DNA from: Monilinia fructicola | Lineage: Eukaryota; Ascomycota; Leotiomycetes; Helotiales; Sclerotiniaceae | NCBI GenBank assembly: GCA_008692225.1 | Contig: VICG01000001.1 | Span: 1,724,501 to 1,788,500 of the forward strand | Reading direction: 5' to 3' | Length of the DNA stretch: 64,000 nt | Shown: in pieces, positions 58,293-64,000 of the stretch | Layout of the letters: every line of letters starts with the position of its first letter | Numbering within the stretch: position 1 is the first letter of the stretch | Position numbers and translations under genes: made by a program | Notes under the pieces: model-generated | The model's database searches: none | The model's input: only the letters and a program-made list of their open reading frames with translations | What the model was told of the DNA's origin: nothing

Positions 58293-60114
58293 CTACGCCG
58301 GCTCGGGAAGGTCTTCGTTTTCCTCCCTCTGCACCCTGTCTCTCCCGGGGATGAAATCCTTCCTCGCATCCTTGATAGCTTGCGAAGGATCTTCGAGTCC
58401 GTTGATGAGTCTCTCTCTCTTGCTCTTGCCCTTGCGTCCTGTGCCCCCGACCAAATCGTTCAGGTCTTCCTCGTCACTGCTGCTGATCTCATCATCTGAG
58501 TTTTGCACCATGTTAATTTCGTTTCCTTCCTTCTTCTTTCGTTCTCGCTGTCCTTGCTTCATCTTTTGCAGGTGGTCATCCGTGCATTCTTTCGTGACGA
58601 TGTGGAGGCCGGGGAAGTTTTCGTTGAGGAACTTTTTGAGGAGCGGGAGGAGATCGCCTTTGGGCCGGTAGGTGCCGCTGTCGTTGTCGATTACTAGTTC
58701 ATAGTGACTGGCGTCCTTGGGAGGAGCAGTGTGTGGTGGGCCGCCGGGAAGGTCTTCGGTGGGGTGACTGGACTGGCTGGGGTCGTCGGTCGATCGGTGT
58801 GGGTGCTTCAATCGACGGATGAAGAATTCTCCAGAACATGCAATGTAGATGTTTACATCGCTATGCATGGTATGCTTAGACAACAGATCGATTCCGAACT
58901 CCTTGCCTGTTTCGGTAAATCGAAGAAGCCCATCTAGCGAGAGGACGTAGGTGAAAAATCCTTCCTCCTTCGTCGAAGTGGACCATCTTCAAGAATTGCA
59001 TGGCAGCTTCTTCCGATTTCGGCTTGAATACGCCATATTCTGTACTGTTGCTGAAGTTGTATACTCGAGCGTGTTGGTGGTGAAGAGCTTTGTTTAAAAC
59101 ACGTCCTCGGAGCCCTGCTTTTGAGAACATTCCTTTTACAAAAGGCTTAAATTCCACAAACCGATGGTATAATTCCGCCGGCACTGGGCCTTGGAGTTGT
59201 ATCTGATTTGCTTGGAAACTGATTCGTTAGCGTGAGCATGTCAAATTTAAAGGTGTGTATCTGTCTGTGACTTACTCGTATTTCTCGGTTGCAGGCTTTC
59301 CTCCCGACGAACTTCCCGGAGCTTTAGTGCCAGCTAGTCTTCCAATCATGGGCGAATAATGCTTGAAGAAATATGTTTCCGCAACAGTATACATTCTACC
59401 ATATGGTTTCTCAGATGGCCCCAGACATTCCGCGCTTACGTAGAGCGTAGCATCCATGTGGACATTCCTATCAAACATAGCAGCGCAAGCTCGTACACCA
59501 TATGCTCTCTTGCTCCCCATCCTCTTCTTGACATCAAATCCTTTCTCGCGAAACCCTTGCCAATTTGGACCCAAGGATTCCACATAAATTGTAACATTCC
59601 CCAAGCGATCATCATGATCCGCGGGGTCTTCATCATATAAACGACATTTTAATCGGAAGCCACTCCCTGGAATACCAGCCACCGTCCAAGTCTTGTTCCA
59701 TACCGGATTTGTATTTTTATGTATAGTTTGAGTTCGCAAAACAAGATCGGGATCATCCTTGTGTCGCTTCAGTAGAGAGGAAGTCAATGTTGCTTCGACG
59801 AAAGGATCGGAAGACCGAGAGTTGAGATCTGACGCAGGAAGATTCTCGGCTCTGTGGAAGGTGAAGCGCACGGTATAACCATCTCGGGCAGGAGGAATTG
59901 GCGTCGCATCAAAACCACCCGGAGGATTATTCTTATCCCTCAACTTCTGCTGTTTCGAGGTGAGCTTTTCCTTTGCTGCCTTCAGCTGGCCTGGACTTTG
60001 CTTTTCCGCATCGCCGTTTTGTTGTGCGCCATTTTGAGTCGAAGCTTCTTGCGCTGGTTGATCTGCGCCATTCGACATATTACCCAGTGCTTGCCGTTCG
60101 ACTTTTTCCGACAT
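58293..60114 (-). CDS. C2-domain protein of unknown function
   Basis: Exons 60114-59276 and 59218-58293 encode about 587 residues once one extra T near 58955 is discounted. Residues 1-75 are polar and charged. A C2 domain spans about 80-190: YTVRFTFHRAENLPASDLNS, RSSDPFVEATL, IHKNTNPVWNKTWTVAGIP, LKCRLYDEDPADHDDRLGN; the DPF and DEDPADHDD acidic loops could bind calcium and lipid. Then follow YFFKHYSPMIGRLAGTKAPG, FVEFKPFVKGMFSKAGLRG, VYNFSNSTEYGVFKPKSEEA, a folded region without a motif I recognise, a Pro-rich segment, and a basic/acidic C-terminal tail (QRERKKKEGN, DDEISSSDEEDLNDL). It may belong to a fungal membrane-associated family such as DUF1769, which I cannot confirm. A peripheral plasma membrane protein is likely. 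Confidence 0.8.
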
Positions 60115-60468
60115 AATTTTAGATTTCGGTAGTAGAATTCAGATTCCTCCGCAGACAGAATGCGTGATTTTGTTGCGCACGAAAGAATCGTATTGTAGTT
60201 GTAAGAATGAGCTGATGACAGCCAAGCTTTATATCTCTGCAGAGTGCGAAATGAGTGGTGAATGAACAGAAAATATATTATTTATTCTCTCCACCTGGCC
60301 AATTGAATGTAGAGAAAAGGGCAAGACGCAATGGTACTCGACGCTTTTATCACAAGGCGCAAGAAATCAATGGAACTAGGCCGTGTAATTGGGTTAATTT
60401 CGTCAATATACGTGAATAGGTGTGTGACCTGGTCGTGAATCAATAACTCTATCCTGACGCACGGGTAT

Positions 60469-60501
60469 GGATGGATGGATGGATGGATGGATGGATGGAT
60501 G
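60469..60501. repeat. (GGAT)n microsatellite
   Basis: Eight consecutive GGAT units followed by GGTATTGG-type units. Confidence 0.9.
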
Positions 60502-61418
60502 GTATTGGTATCGATCGGTATTGGGTATTGGGATTGGGATTGGAAACTGGTTACTGGGTACTGGGTACTGGGTATTAAGTTTTGAGTATTGATGAGTATT
60601 TGAATTTGCGATAGATCAACAGAAGGATATCTTGAATGTTATAAGAGGTAGTTGAACAGATCAAGCTTCGCCAAGTTCAACAATAGAATACTCCGTAGAC
60701 AGACAGGAAGAGCTGTTGGAGCTTGAAGAAAGTTGAATAGTTACCTAGCAATTAGGTTACTTGGCAGGTTCCAAAAAAGTAAATGGATCATAAGGAAAAG
60801 GGCTGAAAGGAAAATAATAAGACGAAGGATCTTCTTGTACTTGTATGTACCACTATGATGCCACCCATGGAAGAGATAGTCAGAGGAGGAGGAGACCAAG
60901 AGAATCATAGAACTAACTCATCATAACTTGAAAATCATCTGCCGACTCCCGAACTTGTTTCTTACTCCATCCATTCTTTGAACTGTAACGGTGAGAATTG
61001 CGAATTTGGATTCCAAGCTTGCCTCAATCAAGTCCTTTCTCAGTATCAGATGTGGAAACTTATGTCCAAGTTTCCAAGAAATCTCAATCTTTTAAATCTT
61101 CCGAATAGTCAATTGGAGAAGGATTGAGCCGTGAAGCCGTGAAGCCGTCTTGGTTTAGACTGTTTAGACTGTTTAGACTTGTATGATTGATACAAGTCAA
61201 CCCTTGATTAAGTGTTAGAAGACGGCCTACCTAGCTAGTACTTACGATCGATTAGTTCTAATTGATAAGATAAAAAGAATGTAAGACTTACGAGACAGTT
61301 TCTGATCACTGCGTGCAGTATTCATGCAGTAGAAGTTTAAAGTAAGATCATTCTTCTACTCGAGTGCCCAGACATGGATGATAGATGATATGATGCTTAC
61401 TTGCTACGTCATGATTGA

Positions 61419-61420
<2 letters not shown>

Positions 61421-61481
<61 letters not shown>

Positions 61482-61488
61482 TGATTGA
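61421..61488. repeat. (TTGA)n microsatellite
   Basis: About 16 TTGA/GATT units with one slip near each end. Confidence 0.95.
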
Positions 61489-62809
61489 CCGTCTACTCCG
61501 TGGGCCATAAGGTTAAGCAGCTGCAGCAGAGTTGAAGCGAGTCCAATCAAGTCGATGAAGGGGTAAAATTTCGTTTGTTTTGTTGGCTGTTGGTTGATTG
61601 CATCTGGGGGTGGGGAATTGGAAGGAAAAAGGGAACAATATAATTATATATACTCTGTATACATAAGGTGTTATATATCTATATCTATATCTATCTTTCT
61701 CTGTCTATATATATGAAAAATTAATTCTAGTGCTAGGTATTCGAATACTGCCACTGCCACTGCCATTGCCATTATAATCAATCAATCAATCTACTATAAC
61801 CTTATATTCAGTATGAAATCCCACGTAAAGATTCCAGTGTGATACATATTAATAAATATGAATATCCCAGCCATTTAAATCTTTCACTCATCTAGTTATA
61901 CGGAGTAGGTTACATACCAAATCATCTCTAATCTTTCCGATGAGAACTCTGAAAGATGTACATTATTTCAATGTTTTGGGTAATTGTTTACTTATTATCT
62001 GAGATACATACTCAGCACTGGATTCACCACTATGAATATTCTCCATTGATAACTGCGGAATTTCACCAGAAGAGCCTCCTTACATAGGTGATTGTTTGAG
62101 TCACTGGAATCGGTGGAAGTGTTCGTGTGATATAATGCACAACGTACTCTTCGCCAAGGAAGTAGATCAGCCATATGGTCGATCATATCGTTGATGGCTA
62201 TACGGTTCTTGTGAAGAAACCATTGACACACAGTTGTGTCTGACCACTGATGGACTGACCCTTCATACCTCAGCAGTACTGGGGGAATGAGTGTTTATAT
62301 CGTACGGCATTCTAGAAGTCCAGTACAATGAATGACATTCCCATCAAGGTAGACAGGATTCTAAGCAGACACTTGGTATAGGTTTCTACTAGACATAATT
62401 CCAAGTAGAGTTGATGTGTTATCAAGGCCCAAATTCTTTCAACGATTCAGCCAGGTATCTGATCAATCTGGGAACTCTCGACCTGTCAGTGCTCGAATAC
62501 TACCCCATCCCCCGCAAACGTTGAGCTTATACATCTCACGATACCAGAATGAGAATTAAGTCTTCTTTTAGTTCTGGATTAGAATTTTAAGTCGAGGCTA
62601 AGTACTAGTATATACTAACATCATCATGTTACCTCCATCTATATGACATCTCCAGCCTACCACCCACATCCCCCCCCCTCCTCCCTTCACCCCAAATCAA
62701 TCAATCATTCAATATCTCGCCATATCCTCACATGCTCTCATTTATTCCACTAGCCAAAACATTATAATGCTCTTGTATATTTCTATACAAAATATCATCC
62801 AGTCTTAAC

Positions 62810-63313
62810 ATGTCGATGTCATCATTTTTCAAAAGACTCCGCTCCCGCACCTCGGAAACATCTTGCGATAGCGCACGCCCACAAGGCATAGAGGATACAA
62901 TGTACCACTGCGAATCCGATCCCATGTATCTCCACCTCTTAACGTTTTCATCCAAGAGAAGAATCAATACCAGCACCATTCCTAGAACTACTTGGTCCCA
63001 CGACGACGAACGAATATGGTTGTTCAAAACTCTCGTCGAGGTTTGCGACCGACGAGAGTATAATGCTTATGATATTGTCACGCGTTGGGAGTATCGTCTA
63101 TACGAGGTAGAGAAAGATCTCTGGAAGAAGTTATTGGGAAGCGAGAGGGACGGTGCGATCGTTTATGGCATTTTGCGCGGGATGGAAAGAAGGGCGGGCA
63201 CATTCGATCCCAATGGAGATGACGTGTCTGTATCTCTACCCTCCACAAACGAAACATGGAAGTCAAGACTACGATTCAAATGGTGGTCTCGAAATACCTC
63301 GAGCTTCTTCTAA
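62810..63313 (+). CDS. Hypothetical protein, 167 residues
   Basis: I do not recognise a family. A single open frame starts MSMSSFFKRLRSRTSETSCD and stops at 63313. It is hydrophilic, rich in Arg, Trp and Glu, with protein-like blocks (HDDERIWLFKTLVEVCDRRE, YDIVTRWEYRLYEVEKDLWK, KLLGSERDGAIVYGILRGME). Balanced amino acid use and length suggest a true gene. Two further plus frames (63332-63514 and 63471-63716) follow within 20 bp in other frames, so the protein could continue through unseen introns or frameshifts. There is no signal peptide and no membrane segment. Confidence 0.5.
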   Translation: MSMSSFFKRLRSRTSETSCDSARPQGIEDTMYHCESDPMYLHLLTFSSKRRINTSTIPRTTWSHDDERIWLFKTLVEVCDRREYNAYDIVTRWEYRLYEVEKDLWKKLLGSERDGAIVYGILRGMERRAGTFDPNGDDVSVSLPSTNETWKSRLRFKWWSRNTSSFF

Positions 63314-64000
63314 TGGATCTTTGGTATAGGAATGGAAGTGGGTGATCACCTATGGAAATTGAGGGAGGCTGTACTCTATAGTACGGGTTCTAGGAAGTCC
63401 TACAAATGCATCATCGGGAATGCAAGCCCATGGCCATTTAACCAGAATGTTAAGGTGTGCGTGAATCAAATTGAGTTCTCAAGTATCACATATGAAAGTC
63501 TCAAGGGAAGATAGTGACACTCTGAAGTATTTGAGTCCGAACCCAGATGTCGAAGAATGCATGGTGATGTTTCCTTTCATGGTGGTTCCACGATCCTTAG
63601 TATCGAACACTAGTACACTATTTGAAAGCAGAGATGTTGATACGGAAGATCCGCCAGAGCATCATCATCATAAGCCCAACTGGAAACGGGAACTAAGTAA
63701 GCCTTGTTTGGTTTGAGGAGGGAGCAAGGAGATATTTGAAAGTCATTCCAGGATTGAAAGCTCTTATTTGATATCTTGGTCTGATGATATCTTGAGTGGG
63801 GTGATCCGCAATCATTCGACTGGAATATTTAATAAAATCAACGGAGATCTCATCTTGTATTTTGAGAAGAAGACAGGAACATATTTGAAGAAGATCCAAG
63901 ATCGAGGATCCATCCATTTGCTGATTTGGTGAGCTTACGTAGGAAGCACCCAAATCTTTCATCTGAGCACCAACATCTACCAATATCCACACGAAATACA
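63314..64000. other. Right edge, possible continuation of the preceding gene
   Basis: Open plus frames at 63332-63514 and 63471-63716 and a minus frame at 63693-63992 are short. The plus frame at 63471 ends with a His run (PPEHHHHKPNWKREL). I cannot join them convincingly. Confidence 0.4.

Larger units (their letters stand above)
60115..62809. other. Intergenic with microsatellites
   Basis: About 2.7 kb with no supported gene. It contains (GGAT)n at 60469-60501, a GGTATTGGGTATT patch to 60580, a TACTCCGTA motif near 60689, the TTGA array, and TACGGAGTA near 61898. Short frames at 61995-62231 have no known content. Confidence 0.65.

Overview
The window reads as nuclear DNA of a filamentous ascomycete. 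Protein-coding genes have short introns (about 46 to 160 bp) with gtaagt-like donors and nearby cag/tag acceptors, the two tRNA genes carry introns just after the anticodon, and conserved genes are separated by long AT-rich or microsatellite-rich spacers. The proteins (expansin-like protein, ACR3, BAR-PH-ArfGAP, acidic-tailed eIF3j) look like those of Leotiomycetes of the Sclerotinia/Botrytis type. That placement is an inference from general protein resemblance; no search was run.

Layout. 2.4-6.1 kb: a GroES-like zinc-type dehydrogenase and an SfnG/SsuD-like FMNH2-dependent monooxygenase, both on +. 8.5-10.1 kb: a secreted expansin-like protein followed by an orphan Ser/Thr/Pro-rich open exon. 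11.4 kb: tRNA-His (GTG) on -. 11.5-17.3 kb: no convincing gene. 17.3-18.0 kb: a small protein with an acidic tail, downstream of a trinucleotide array. 18-25 kb: gene-poor, holding tRNA-Ala (TGC), a pogo-like MITE and an apparent relic of a Ser/Thr-rich gene. 25-26.5 kb: ACR3 arsenite efflux permease (-). 27.5-29.9 kb: divergent pair of proteasome beta subunit PRE4 (-) and an HCNGP/SAP30BP-like protein (+). 32.1-34.5 kb: FHA-kinase of the CHK2/Cds1 class (+). 36.5-40.2 kb: ArfGAP with BAR and PH domains (-). 42.8-44.4 kb: acyl-CoA thioesterase-like hotdog protein (+). 44.9-46.0 kb: eIF3 subunit j (-). 46.7-48.2 kb: enolase (-). 50.6-51.9 kb: 26S proteasome ATPase Rpt4 (+). 54.7-57.2 kb: glutamine-fructose-6-phosphate aminotransferase (+). 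58.3-60.1 kb: C2-domain protein (-). 62.8-63.3 kb: unrecognised ORF (+).

Most genes are housekeeping genes and do not form a pathway cluster. The best-supported pairing is PRE4 with the HCNGP-like gene, which share a 450 bp divergent promoter; the proteasome is represented twice (PRE4, RPT4). The dehydrogenase/monooxygenase pair could be a small catabolic module, but only adjacency supports this.

Sequence quality matters. Nearly every conserved gene from 32 kb rightward carries single-base frameshifts, often in homopolymers; enolase has more than ten single-base losses. Their presence in essential genes points to consensus errors rather than pseudogenes, so these genes are annotated as spans. 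I found no clear new defence or mobile system. The most interesting items are the pogo-like MITE beside the tRNA gene, two strongly over-represented short intergenic motifs, several pure minisatellites (one open in many frames), and small exon-structure oddities in GFA1 and eIF3j.
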